NCBI RefSeq assembly: GCF_020497125.1
Contig: NC_059075.1
Span: forward strand, 27,254,003 to 27,318,002
Origin: Mauremys mutica
Taxonomy: Eukaryota > Chordata > Testudines > Geoemydidae
Length of the DNA: 64,000 bases
Direction of reading: 5' to 3'
Shown here: in pieces, positions 33,414 through 44,894 of the stretch
Layout of the letters: each line of letters starts with the position of its first letter
Numbering within the stretch: the stretch's first letter is position 1
The notes under the pieces: model-generated
The model's input: only the letters and a program-made list of their open reading frames with translations
What the model was told of the DNA's origin: nothing
Database searches by the model: none
Program-made: the position numbers and the translations under genes

Positions 33414-34331
33414 TGTGATACATGAAGGTGGGTGGAGGGGAGTAGCTCCCTTTGATGGACACCCAGCCCGCCAGTTAGCTGTAAAATCCCTCTTGGTCTG
33501 TTCTCTGCTTGCTTTACCTGTAAAGGGTTAACAAGCTCACAGGTAAAAGGAAAGGAGTGGGTCCCGACCAGAAGAGCCAATGGGAAGGTAGAACTTTTTT
33601 AAATTGGGAAAGAAACTTTCCCTTTGTCTTTTGTTCTCTGGGCTGCAGGGAGGGAGTAGCAATGCTGTAAGTAGCTTAAACCAGGTATGATGATAGATTA
33701 TCAATTCATACCTTGAACCTAATTATCTGAAGCCTCAGATATGTAAGTAAAATTAAGGAATGTCTAAAAAGACGCAATTAGGGTTATTTCTTTTATTTCT
33801 TATTGGCTTGTGGACTCCTCTGTGCTAACCCCAGATGCTTTTGTTTGCTTGTAACCTTTAAGCTGAACCCCCAAGAAAGCTATTTTGGGTGCTTGATTTT
33901 TGGGAATTGCTCTTTTAAAATCTAGCAAAAGCCTAAGTTCCAGATGTATTTTCTTTCTTTTTGTATTTAATAAAATTTACCCTCTTTAGGAAAAATCTTT
34001 TTCTTAAGAGATTTGTGCATATGCTGTTTGACTAGCTGGTGGCACAGCTAATTTCCTTTGTTTTCTTCCTCGGCTCTTCCCCATGGGATGGGGGTGTGTG
34101 TGTGAAAGGGCTTGAGGGTACCCCACAGGGAGGAATACCCAAGTGCTCCTTCCTGGGTTCAAGGGAGTTTTTGCATTTGGGTTGTGGCAGTGTGTACCAA
34201 GCCAAGGTCAGAGAAAAACTGTAACCTTGGGAGTTTAATACAAGCCTGGAGTGGCCAGTATTAATTTTTAGAATCCTTGCAGGCCCCGCCTTCCGCACTC
34301 GGAGTGACTGAGTGGGGATTCAGCCTTGACA
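33414..34331 (+). mobile_element. Solo LTR (918 bp) inside the CR1 3' end
   Basis: Starts TGTGATACATGAAGG and ends TTCAGCCTTGACA. Polyadenylation signal AATAAA at about 33969. The flanking CR1 resumes in register (TTTGCCAAG before, GTAGTGGTGGATTCTCC after). GCTAAT on the left against GTAGT on the right suggests a decayed 5-bp duplication. No viral genes. It shares a GTAAAGGGTTAA-like motif with the LTR at 58288-59054. Confidence 0.82.
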
Positions 34332-34503
34332 GTAGTGGTGGATTCTCCGTCACTGACAATTTTTAATCAAGATTGGATGTTGGTCCAAAAGATGTGTTCT
34401 AGGAATTATTTTGGGCAAGTTGTATGGCCTGTATTATACAGGAGGACAGACTACATGATCACAATGCTCCCTTTTGGCCTTGGAATCTATGAATTTATGA
34501 AAA

Positions 34504-34959
34504 GAATCTTATCAAGTTAACATGATTCTTTACATTTTTAAGGCACTATAAAACACCGGTGCCTAGAATCTCCCCCAGCCTTTGTTGGTCTTATACTGAT
34601 GTAACTCCATTCATTTCCATAGTGGAACTCAGATGAGAGTGATGCTCTGAAATTTAACTTCATCTTTAAATATTTCTAAGTATTAACATTTCCCCTCACC
34701 CATGGACGTCTGTATTTCTAACGTTGTCCATTTGTATTCCTCTTCCTGCCTGCCTTCCTCTCTTCTGTGTTCTCACCTGACCCACAATTCTGTGTGTTTT
34801 CTCACTGGTGAACTTTTACACTTTTCCTAGTACTACAGGGCCTCGTTCCCCTGTTTTGTGATTGACTTGACCTGATTCCCATTAAAATCAATAGAAAGTT
34901 GCCCATTAATTTCAGTGGTAGCTGGATTAGGCCCAATACAAGTAACTCCTAGATAGATT
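34504..34959. other. Unassigned sequence between two CR1 elements
   Basis: No gene. A diverged short palindromic repeat ('CTGATGTAACTCCATTCATT') lies near 34597. Confidence 0.4.
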
Positions 34960-35034
34960 TATGTGTAGCGGTAGGGAGGAGCGGGTGGTTGTGGTACATG
35001 TAGGTACCAATGACATAAGGAAGGATAGGAGAGA

Positions 35035-35933
35035 AATTTGAAATTTAATGCGGATAAATGTAAAGTAATGCACATTGGAAAAAATAACCCCAACTATACA
35101 TACAATATGATGGGGACTATTTTGCTACAACAAATCAGGAAAAAGATCTTGGAGTCATCGTGGACAGTTCTCTGAAGACATCCATGCAGTGTGCAGAGGT
35201 GGTCAAAAAAGCAAACAGAATGTTAGGAATCATTAAAAAGGGGATAGAGAATAAGATGGAGAATATATTATTGGCCTTATATAAATCGATGGTACACCCA
35301 CATCTTGAATACTGCATACAGATGTGGTCTTCTCATCTCAAAAAAGATATACTGGCACTAGAAAAGGTTCAGAGAAGGGCAACTAAAATGATTAAGGATT
35401 TGGAACGGGTCCCATATGAGGAGAGATTAAAGCGGCTAGGACTTTTCAGCTTGGAAAAGAGGAGACTAAGGGTGGATATGATAGAGGTATATAAAATCAT
35501 GAGTGTTGTGGAGAAAGTAGATAAGGAAAAGTTATTTACTTATTCCCATAATACAAGAACTAGGGGCCACCAAATGAAATTAATGGGCAGCAGGTTTAAA
35601 ACAAATAAAAGGAAGTTCTTTTTCATACAGAGCACAGTCAACTTGTGGAACTCCTTGCCTGAGGAGGTTGTGAATGCTAGGACTATAACAGCATTTAAAA
35701 GAGAACTGGGTAAATTCGTGGTGGTTAAGTCCATTAATGGCTATTAGCCAGGATGGGTAAGGAATGGTGTCCCTAGCATCTGTTTGTCAGAGGGTGGAGA
35801 TGGATGGCAGGAGATCATTACCTGTAAGGTTCACTCCCTCTGGGGCACTGGGCATTGGCCACTGTTGATAGACAGCATACTGGGCTAGATGGAACTTTGG
35901 TCTGATCCAGTATGGCCATTTTTATGTTCTTAT
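35035..35933 (+). mobile_element. Younger 5'-truncated CR1 nested in an older CR1
   Basis: Begins inside the RT region ('TTTGAAATTTAATGCGG', the FNADKCKVMHIG block) and ends ATGTTCTTAT. The duplicated target GAGAGA (35029-35034, 35934-35939) flanks it, and the host CR1 continues across (GGATAGGAGAG joined to AGGTCCTGGAGG). 5' truncation is typical of LINE insertion. Confidence 0.9.
35160..35747 (+). pseudogene. CR1 reverse transcriptase C-terminal fragment (195 codons)
   Basis: An uninterrupted 195-codon frame homologous to the C-terminal part of CR1 ORF2: KKANRMLGIIKKGIENK, 'YKSMVHPHLEYCIQMW', 'RLGLFSLEKRRLRVDMIEVY' and NLWNSLPEEVV. It lacks the RT catalytic core because of 5' truncation. 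The start is just the first ATG, with no evidence of expression. Confidence 0.9.
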
Positions 35934-36275
35934 GAGAGAGGTCCTGGAGGCCAAATTTAGGCTGATAGGTAAGAGATTAAAGTCCAGGACTTCCATGGTA
36001 GCATTCCCTGAGATGCTGCCAGTTCCACCTGCAGGGCCAGTTAGATAGGCAGAACCGCAGAGTCTCAATGAGTGGATGAGACGATGGTGTAGGGAGGAGG
36101 GGTTTATATTTATTAGCAACTGGGGAAACTTTTGAAAAAGGGGGAGCCTATACAGGAAGGATGAGCTCCACCTAAACCAAAATGGAACCAGATTTCTGGC
36201 AATTAACATTAAAAATGTCGTGGAGTAGTATTTAAACTAAGGGCTGGGGGAAAGCCAACAGGTGCGGAGGAGCAC

Positions 36276-36560
36276 ATGGTTTGGACATCCCTTAGGGGAA
36301 GGTCTATTAATAGAGAACCTGTATGTCCTAGTGAGGACAAGAGGATGGAAAATGATAAAATACAGGCAAGGTCTTATCAGAAAGAGTCAAATAAAAAAGA
36401 TTCCCATTCAATTACATTGTGTAATGGCAGACAGTTAAAAGGAGACAAGTTTTTAAAGTGCTTATATACCAATGCTAGAAATCTAAATAATAAGATGGAT
36501 GAACTAGAGTGCCTCAGATTAAATGAGGATATTGATATAATAGGCATCACAGAAACTTGA
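36276..36560 (+). pseudogene. CR1 ORF2 endonuclease N-terminal fragment
   Basis: The last third, LKCLYTNARNLNNKMDELE followed by DIDIIGITET, is the start of the APE-type endonuclease (block 'NARSL.NK..EL' and 'I.ITET.W'). The frame stops where TGG of the W codon has become TGA (36558-36560). Confidence 0.85.
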
Positions 36561-37017
36561 TGGAATGAGGATACAAAATATATCGGAAGGACAGAACAGG
36601 TCATGCTGGTGGGGGGAGTGGCATTATGTGTGAAAGAAAGCGTAGAATCAAATGAAGTAAAAATCGTAAATGAATCAAACTATATCATAGAATCTCTATG
36701 GATAGAAATTCCATGCTCTAATAATAAGAATACAGAGTAGGGAGATATTACTGACCACCTGACCAGGATGATGATAGTGAAATGCTCAGGGAGATTATTG
36801 AGTTTTTTATTTTAATAGCCTCTCTAATAATAATAGGGGATTTCTATTATCCCCATATTGACTGAGTACGTGTCACCTCAGAACGGGATGCAGAGATAAA
36901 GTTTCTTGACACCTTAAATGACTGCTTCTTGGAGCAGCTGGTCCTGGAACCCACCAGAGGAGAGGCAATTGTTGATTTAGTCCTAAGTGGAGCACAGATG
37001 ACTGGAGGATAGCTAAT

Positions 37018-38340
37018 GTGATGCCAATTTTTAAAAAGGGCTCCAGTAGTGATCCCGGCAACTACAGGTGTGTAAGCCTGACTTCACTACTGGACAAACT
37101 GGTTGAAACTATGTTAAAGAACAATATTGTCAGATATATAGATGAACATAACTTGTTGAGGAAGAGTCAACATGGTTTTAGTAAAGGGAAATCATGCCTC
37201 TCCAATCTACTAGAATTCTCTGAGGGGGTCAACAAGCATGTGGACCAAGGGGATCCAGTGGTTATAGTGTACTTAGATTTTCAGAAAGCCTTTGACAAGG
37301 TTCCTCACCAAAGGCTCTTATGCAAAGTAAACTGCCATGTGATAAAAGGGACGGTGCTCTCATGGATTGGTAACTGGTTAAAAGATAGGAAACAAAGGGT
37401 CGGTATAAATGGTCAGTTTTCAGAATGGAGAGAGGTAAATAGTGGTGTCCCCCAGGGGTCTGTACTGGGACCAGTCCTATTCAACAGATTCATAAATGAT
37501 CTGGAAAAAGGGATAAACAGTGAGATGGCAAAATTTGCAAATGATACAAAATGACTAAAGATAGTTAAGACCCAGGCAGACTGTGAAGAGCTACAAAAGG
37601 ATCTCTCAAAACTGGCTGACTGGGCAACAAAATGGCAGATGAAATTTAATGTTGATAAATGCAAAGTAATGCATATTGGAAACCATAATCCCAACTATAC
37701 ATATAAAATGATGGGGTCTAAATTAGCTGTTACCACTCAAGAAAGAGATCTTGGAATCATTGTGGATAGTACTCTGAAAACATCCACTCAATGTGCAGCG
37801 GCAGTCAAAAAAGTGAATAGAATGCTGGGAATAATTGAGAAAGGGATAGATAATAGGACAGAAAATATCATGTTGCCTCTATATAAATCCATGGTACGCC
37901 AACATCTTGAATATTGTATGCAGATGTGGTTGCCCCATCTCAAAAAATATATATTGGAAAAGGTTCAGAAAATGGCAACAAAAATTATTAGGGGTACGGA
38001 ACGGCTTGCGTATGAGGAGAGAATGATAAGACTGGGACTTTTCAGCTTGGAAAAGAGACGGCTAAGGGGAGATATGATTGAGGTCTATAAAACCATGACT
38101 GGAGTAGAGAAAGTAGATAAGGAAGTGTTTACTACTTCTTATAACACAAGAACTACAAGTCACCAAATGAAATTAATAGGCAGCAGGTTTAAAACAAATA
38201 AAAGGAAGTATTTCTTCATACAACACTCAGCCAACCTGTGGAACTCTTTGCCAGAGGATGTTGTGAAGGCCAAGTCCATTACAGGGTTCAAAAGAGAACT
38301 AGATAAATTCATGGAGGATAGGTCCATCAATGGCTATTAG
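37018..38340 (+). pseudogene. CR1 ORF2 reverse transcriptase, open except for one TGA
   Basis: One frame runs 37018-38340 with a single in-frame stop, TGA at 37552-37554. RT blocks are present in order: [11 protein letters not shown], '[17 protein letters not shown]', '[18 protein letters not shown]' (motif A intact), [14 protein letters not shown] (motif B), then FANDTK where the family has FADDTK, so the first catalytic Asp of motif C is Asn. After the stop the thumb and C-terminus continue (MKFNVDKCKVMHIG ... NLWNSLPEDVV ... INGY). Upstream it is out of frame with the endonuclease because of the internal deletion. Not active, but little decayed. Confidence 0.92.
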
Positions 38341-38545
38341 CCAGGTTGGGCAGGAATGGTGTCCCTAGCCTCTGTTTGCCAGAAGCTGGGAATGGGTGAC
38401 AGGGCATGGATCACTTATGATTACCTGTTCTGTTCATTCACTTTGGGGCACCTGACACTGGCCACTGTCAGAAGACAGGATAGTGGGCTAGATGAACCTT
38501 TGGTCTGACCCAGTAGGGCAATTCTTATGTTCTTATGTTCCTATT

Positions 38546-40834
38546 GACCTCAGTAGGAGTAACTCCTATCTTGGTGAGGAGGGAAGAGAATAGGGCCTCT
38601 GTTTCCACTGAGCTTTGGATGCAAACTGCATATTTGGATCTCCAGTTCACTCCCAGTATTAAATGAGTTCCATTTCCCTTGAAAAAAGTCTTTATGGGCC
38701 CAATTTTTATAAGCAGCTTCTTCTCTACCATTAGGGATCCTGCAAATAAATCACCCTCTCACTTTGGGGAAGTTCTGGTTTTTATCTGAGCATCTAGGAT
38801 CTGATTTGGATTTCACTTTTACTGGTGTAAATTGGGAGAACACCATAGAAGTCAGTGGAATACACCATATAAAACAAGTATATAAAGACTATAATTTCAA
38901 AATATTTCTTGAAATGTTTAATTAGTAGTGATGGGGGGGGCTCAAAGGGGGTGCAGTTTGGATGCGATAAGTCAAAACACTCAACAGTTCTAGCTGCTTG
39001 TCTGAGCTTTATCCAAACTTCTTTGAAGAAGTTTGGTAAGATTTTTGAAGGAAGATACAGCAGGATTCTTTTTTGTAATTAGATTGGGTCTCCCAATTTT
39101 AGGTATTGTTCCTAGAGCAATCACAGATCGTGGCCTGTAGCTGACAAAGGCCTGCCCCTGGGAGTGGGGGTAGTAAAGTATGCATCTCTTGTCTAGACAG
39201 GAAAAAGAGTGACAAAAGGAAGATTGACAGAAGCAGGAACATAAATGGGGAGTGGATGAACCTGGAAAAAGGGAGACTTAAATAACTGGAGACTCAGTGG
39301 ACAATTTCCACGCTTCCTGTAAAAAAAGCCAGACATCCTGAACTGCCATTTAAATGTACAAACCAACAGATATCCAGGAGTGAACTCTTTAGCGTCATGT
39401 TTTAAATAGAAAAGTGAGTTCATTTCCAACTGTTGATATTTCCCTAATTATCTGAAGTCCACTTCAGAATGGTAGAAGCTTAGATAGAGTAATGGAGTAT
39501 GACATTTGCTAGGGAAACAATATGCTAGTTCCCAGCATCCTTCAGGATTATTAGAGAACAATCGTTTTCTTAAAATAACATATGGTATAATTCCAATAAT
39601 TTGAATTGCCTCTATCCAAAAATCCTAGTTACCTGAATTCATGTGTCCTCCATGTAGCCCTATGTTTGTTAATCACTTCTATTTATCCAAACTCCTGGTT
39701 GTCCAAAACTTTTGGACGTTCCCCCGAGCTTTCGGCTAAATGGGAGTGTACTGTAAACCATGGCATATTAAAAATAGGTTCCTATGTGCAGGAAAAATAT
39801 AATATAACTTGTTATATTAGATGCTGAAGAAGAATGAGACAATCAAATAGCTATTTTTTTGGGGGGTGTTGGGCAGAAACAAATCAATTCTTCATATTTC
39901 ATGTCCTTCTAAACAGCAGATGGTAACATGTTTTTCATCAGCATTCCACCAGAGGTTAATTCAATGCCTTTGGAAATGACAAAAAGAGAAAATGCCTTTG
40001 GCTAAATCTGCTATTTCCTGGAATGTTGTCCGTAAGCAAGGCATATGTCTAAATATTGCATCAAGTATTGTGGCCTATTCCAAAGCAAAATGTTGGCTCA
40101 TTCCCTGGGATCAAGGCTGACCCCTCATTCCAGCCATCATCCATGCAATTGAGGAAGTCAAGATGGTTCTGCTTTGGGAGCTGTCAGAGGTAGGACTTGC
40201 TCGACTGTAGAGGCGGTTCTTGATTGTTATCTAATCTAAGCATTTTATGGCCTAATTCCGTACTGTTAGATCCAACCTGAGTTTGTCATTGGGCGCTGAA
40301 ACAGTCTCTTATATCATCACTGTGGTAATGGTTTCTTCCCAATGCTTTCTGTGCTAATGCCTTTCATTTAGTTTTCATGGTTTTTTTGCTGAAAACACCA
40401 ACTGAACAGCTGATTCTCCAGCTGTTTCCCTTACCTGGCTGGAACTCTATCCATCTATGTGTCTGCATAAACATGGTCAAAGTGGCCCTCACTCTCAGGA
40501 TCTTCTACATCCATTAGATCTCTGGGACTCCCAGGTTGCTTTGGTAACCATGACAGAACTTTTAAAATCTCTGGCTAGTAAAGAGGCTGCACCCCTCCCT
40601 GTGAGCTGCAAGTATCGCCTCAATCATTCATGCCCTCACAACCTCTCAGAGGGACTGTTGTGAGGGGATCTACCTGGGGCTGACTGGGCCTGCCACTGGG
40701 AACTTGGCTGGGCTAGAAGTGCAGGTGGCTCTTGCATGAGGCATACAAAGGTGGAGGAGATTCAATGCATTGCTGTATCCTGCAACCATTGCTGCACTCA
40801 TTCAAAAGCAAGGGACAATCTGGTACTATCCAGT
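38546..40834. other. Unassigned, mostly unique sequence
   Basis: No gene or clear repeat. A short diverged palindromic repeat ('TACTGGTGTAAATTGGGAG') is at about 38820-38880, and a G run at 38932-38940. Open frames are short and not family-like. Confidence 0.45.
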
Positions 40835-41080
40835 AAGGGGAGGCTGGTCTTGAGGCTGAAGCATGGCACTGGAGATCTGGGGTTTAGCCCTGACTCCACC
40901 ACAGGTTTCTTGTAGGAGCTTGGCCAAGTCCCTTAACTTGTTTTCCCCAACTGCAAAATGGGGATAGTAATGTTCTTGGTCTCACTGGATTGGGGTGAGG
41001 TTTAATTATTGGACAATGTTAAAATGTTGTGAAATTCTCGGATAGAAGCTGCTGTAGAAGTACAAAGCTCCATGAGCTCC
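40835..41080 (+). repeat. MIR-type SINE
   Basis: 'AGCTTGGCCAAGTCCCTTAA', 'CCCAACTGCAAAATGGGGAT' followed by AGTAATG, and 'TGGGGTGAGGTTTAATTATT' follow the MIR core and 3' region in order. This is one of the better preserved ancient SINEs of the window. Confidence 0.85.
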
Positions 41081-41363
41081 ATGACCCGGTGCGGCAGAGA
41101 AATTCAACAGCTTTTGGCAACAGCTAAGAAAAACTTGCTAGAGATAAACAGTAACAAAAATCAGTCACCAGGCCCATCCCTTTGGTAGTGAAGATTAATG
41201 ACAAATATGTGTAAAGTAAATCAAGGTCTTGTAAATTAGGTTTCTGTTAGCCGGAAGCTAAAGTAATAATTCTGAGCTGAAATATACAGTTTCCCAGCTG
41301 GCACCTTCTGCCATGGTTCAGTGTGTCCCAAACTGCTTTAATGGGTGCATTTTAAATGAAGAT

Positions 41364-41760
41364 TTTATTGAACTCACTTCACCATTGGCATAGGGACAGT
41401 TTGTGCTCCCATTTGGATGTCAGTAGACAAACTAAGAGGAGACAAATAAGTAGCATGGCAAAGTAGCAACTCTTTAATGGCAAAGTGAAATGCAGATAAA
41501 TAAATACAGACTTCAGAAGGGTGCTTCTTTCTGCAGAATCCAATAGGAAGGAAAATGCTGTTATCTAACAGATCCATGCTGGCTTCTGTACCTATATGCA
41601 GAAGATCCATACAGAGCTATAATACCTGTGTTCAGTAGATACTATTCATGCTGCTGGTTCTTACGTGTATTGTTCCGGTGTAATAAAGATTCTGCCTCGG
41701 TCGTTGTTTTGTAGATACTTTTGTTTGGATAATTTGGTATTTTAGGATGCAGATGATAAT
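41364..41760 (-). other. Candidate terminal exon of an unidentified host gene
   Basis: On the minus strand a strong 3' splice-site-like sequence GCTCACACTCTTTTCCAG ends at 41761. An open stretch of 38 codons plus two bases follows (YHLHPKIPNYPNKSIYKTTT ... NNTRKNQQHE) to a TAG stop at 41642-41644. About 275 bp later comes AATAAA (41364-41369 on the plus strand as TTTATT). Polypyrimidine tract, stop and polyadenylation signal are arranged as in a last exon. I do not recognise the protein. Chance is a real alternative because the peptide is short. No upstream exon was found in the window. Confidence 0.28.
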
Positions 41761-42789
41761 CTGGAAAAGAGTGTGAGCTGCCTTGTTCTTGTCTGACAGT
41801 TTGGTAGATTAATATAGTGCTTGTGGAAAATGTTTTCTCTCTGTGCATGCCTTTTAGATCTTTATGCTTTAGGTACCTACAAAGTAGGGAATAAAACATT
41901 TTTCAGTGTAAACACTCTGGAAGGGGTCAGACCATCAATCTCAACTCAGAGTGAAGAGCTAGAGATTACAGCAGAATCTGAAATAGGCACAAAAGCCTCA
42001 GGAATTAAGCCCTGCCATAAAAGGTTATTGCAGGCAACTCTATGGCAAAATACCATTTAGCCCAGAGACAGCCTATTTTTTACAGGGAGAAGAAGGCTGG
42101 TTCCACACAATTAATCCCCAAGAGTTAGAATCTGACAATAAATTAATTTATTAGAGATTTGAGAAACAGAAGTTCACAGTCTTCCATCATCTATAGTCTT
42201 GGTCCTTGAAAACATATTTGTCCCATTTAAGTGGGTGACAGTCATTGATTTTTACTGGGGTGTGTCTGTTTTCCAATCAAGAGTTGATGTTGGGGTTCAC
42301 TTTGGAGATCTCACTGATATAAGAGAGCGGCAGGTTCAGGTGTTTCCTGAATGGCTTGCCCAGCTCTAAATTTAAGTGATTTCCTGTGGGAAAAGGCTAG
42401 GGATTGGAAAACTTCTGTCTTGATTTACATCCTGTTCAACACTTTTGATTTCAGTGAGGTAGTATATATTTAGCACCCAATGTTTATCTTCAGGTTGGAT
42501 AAATACTCCATAGTTTGCAAACCTTATGCAAAGTATCCAAATCTCTAAGTTCTGCAAACCTGGTCTGGAATTTAGGGAGAACAAAATCTCTCATGAGGTT
42601 TCTTGTATTTCTAGCGTTTGGCCAGCCTTGAAATACTGCAAGCGGTAAAATACCTCCTGTTATTTTAGCATTCTGATGGTGGTCCCAGCAGGGTGAAGTG
42701 TCTGAAAAGAAAAAAGAATGAAAAGCAAAGTTATCTGACTTTTTTTGGAACTTCAGAAACAGTTTGGTCTGGTCTTAAATTGGCATCTT
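41761..42789. other. Unassigned, apparently unique sequence
   Basis: No repeat recognised. If the exon at 41364-41760 is real, this would be the 3' part of its upstream intron. A plus-strand frame at 41821-42060 has no known family. Confidence 0.35.
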
Positions 42790-43105
42790 CGTAGAAGTTA
42801 GGGACTGAAGAGACCTATTTGGTCTATTTCTTTGCCAATGCAGCATTGTTCTCTAAAATATATTTTCTAGTCTAGTTTTAAAAGTCTGACATGTTGGGAT
42901 TTCTGTCACTTTCATTGGGATTCTAGTCCACATCCTAATCCCTCTCATTGTCAGAAAGATTCTTCTTGACAGAACTAAACTTTGTCCTCCTAATGTCATC
43001 CCATTACATGTAGCTGTGCTCTGCACCACACTAAGTAATTCCTTTCCCTCCTTGGTCTTCACACTTTTTAAGTATATGAAGATTGTTTTTCTCCTTTTTT
43101 AGCCA
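42790..43105 (-). mobile_element. Old CR1 fragment
   Basis: Plus-strand 'CTAGTTTTAAAAGTCTGACA', 'CATCCTAATCCCTCTCATTG' and 'CACACTAAGTAATTCCTTTC' then 'GGTCTTCACACTTTTTAAGT' are the reverse complement of the CR1 RT C-terminal region. Much diverged, hence old. Confidence 0.78.
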
Positions 43106-43814
43106 TCACTTAGCCAAACTATAGAAATGAATTTGGGGCTGATTGATGGGGTCATTTCTCATTATAATCGAAGCCACTGGAACCAGCTCTAGGAAATACA
43201 CACAGTTATTTTAATAAAAATTCCAAAATGTCTTCGGAAACATCGAGAACTCTGTGGAAAGTACAAATGCATTGTGGGAAATTATATCTTAGGTTCCCAA
43301 TTCAGTCTGGTTTTCAATGCATTGCAACACATTCATTTTTAAGATTATCTGCTGTGTCAGAATGTGTTACGGTCTGACATTGAATTGAAAACTGAAGGCG
43401 GGAACAAGCAAAATCCTTTGCATGGTTCAGTAACCTCAGAGTGAACTATACTCCCTTCCATCCATAATTAACTGGGGTGCTTCTCAGAGTTGCTTACAGT
43501 CAGCACTTGCACAGGCACAAAAGTATTTCGAGACCAGAGAAAAGTCAGAGGAAATGTGACTGAAGAAGAAAACTAAGGAGGAGCGTACAAAGTGGATTCA
43601 TGGAAATCAGTAGTGCCATTTTATTTATTTTTGAGTAGCTAGGCAAGCAAAATCTTCCTGCTTCATTTAATTTTAAAACAACTATGGCAAAGAACATTAA
43701 GTCAGCTAAGGGCATTGAAACAATGACAACAGGTGCAGGGAACATTAGTTGGAAGTGGAGTTAATTATTCCATTATAATAATAACTGTTTTGAACTGCCA
43801 TATGTAGTAGGAAG
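43106..43814. other. Unassigned sequence
   Basis: Nothing recognisable on either strand. Confidence 0.35.
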
Positions 43815-44475
43815 AGAGCCTGAGACATAAGCCCTTGTATTAGAGGCCTGGTATGAGGCAGGACCTGTTCACAGAATTTGGCAAGAACAGGGCTGATATT
43901 GCAGCAATACACATTCCTAAGTGGTACCAGGACATCCAAATATCAAGGATGGTACAAAAACATTCCCCAAGGATAACAGGAACACGCTGACTCCTCCTAA
44001 AAGATATGGTCAGGATAATAGTACGTAATAGGGATGTTTTGATTGAACCAACATGTACACGGTGATGGGTGATGGCTAGCCATGTCAGGGGACAGTAACT
44101 AAGTATGTCAGAGGCAGTTCTAACTTGTTTGTATAAAGATGTATCTCAGAGGGAGAATCTTTATCTAATCAAGGGGGAATGGAAAGTCCTGCCATTCACT
44201 GAGTTGCGTCCATTGTCAGGGGCATATATGTCTTAGTATCTTCATAGAGTCTGCCAGGTGCTGTTACCATGCTTTGTCAACAATAAACATGGCCTGGTGC
44301 CTTTGTACCTTAACGGATCTTGTGGGCATTGGGCAGTTCACTTGAGGTCTGCTGTGCTGGCTGCCTGCACAGAACTGGGGCAGCACACAGGGAAAACACA
44401 CACAAGCAGCCAAACATCTAACCACACCATCTTGTTTGTCTGGCTAGTAAGTGATCTAAGGGGACTTTAATTCCC
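43815..44475 (+). repeat. Probable LTR, boundaries uncertain
   Basis: Compact arrangement of a TATA-like CATATATG (about 44223) and AATAAA (44282-44287) followed by a GT-rich stretch, with GGTGATGGGTGATGGCTAGC upstream, as in an LTR. A TGAGACATAAGCCC start near 43820 is possible. No target duplication identified. Confidence 0.35.
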
Positions 44476-44894
44476 TTGTTGTATATTAGATTTAAAATAA
44501 TAATACACTATGACATTAATGATGTGATGAAGCTTTGGATATCAATATGATCTTTAACACTGGCACGTCTATGCCAAAGGTTTCTGGGTACCATAGCAAG
44601 AAGACAAATACATCATTTAAAATAAAATGCTGACATGGTCAATTTGTTCTTCTAGAAGTAACAAAGGCTGAGCAACTCCAATCAAATAATCTCACAGTCC
44701 CACAGCACATGGAAGCATAAAGAGAAAGGAAAAGGTCTTGAGCCTAGCCATGAAGAATGCTACTTGTGAGAGGGTGCCACAGATGTTGACCTTTAATGTC
44801 AAGACCCCATCTCCTGACATCTCCAAGCTAACAAAGTGCCACCAGTTTACAACAACTGATCATTTGGCTCTGTATTGTAGAGCAGCAGTATCCA

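Larger units (their letters stand above)
28980..34503 (+). mobile_element. Near full-span CR1 LINE, broken by five or more later insertions
   Basis: CR1 pieces in correct order: 28980-29667 (ORF1 esterase-like region and endonuclease start), about 30860-31518 (linker before RT), 32113-32842 (RT), 33167-33413 (RT end) and 34332-34503 (3' UTR with AATCTATG tail). Insertions between them are a Harbinger MITE fragment, an LTR A fragment carrying its own MITE, a TG...CA element, a hAT and a solo LTR. ORF1 motifs VHIGTNDT (about 29101) and DGLHLS (about 29361) match the GDSL/SGNH esterase blocks known in CR1 ORF1. Many stops; not functional. Confidence 0.9.
34960..38545 (+). mobile_element. CR1 LINE, internally deleted, with a younger CR1 inserted
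   Basis: Pieces 34960-35034 and 35934-38545 are one element. The 5' part has VHVGTND (ORF1 esterase block, about 34993-35016), split by a second CR1 at 35035-35933. The endonuclease start (LKCLYTNARN, DIIGITET) is at about 36455-36560. An internal deletion near 36990 joins endonuclease sequence (IVDLVLSGA) to the RT start ([15 protein letters not shown]) out of frame. The 3' tail ends with TTCTTATG repeats at 38521-38540. Confidence 0.92.

Noticed and set aside
28960..38545. A protein-coding host gene with RT-like exons
   Set aside because: Fragments are CR1 pieces in CR1 order with stops, frameshifts and nested transposons; no splice structure.
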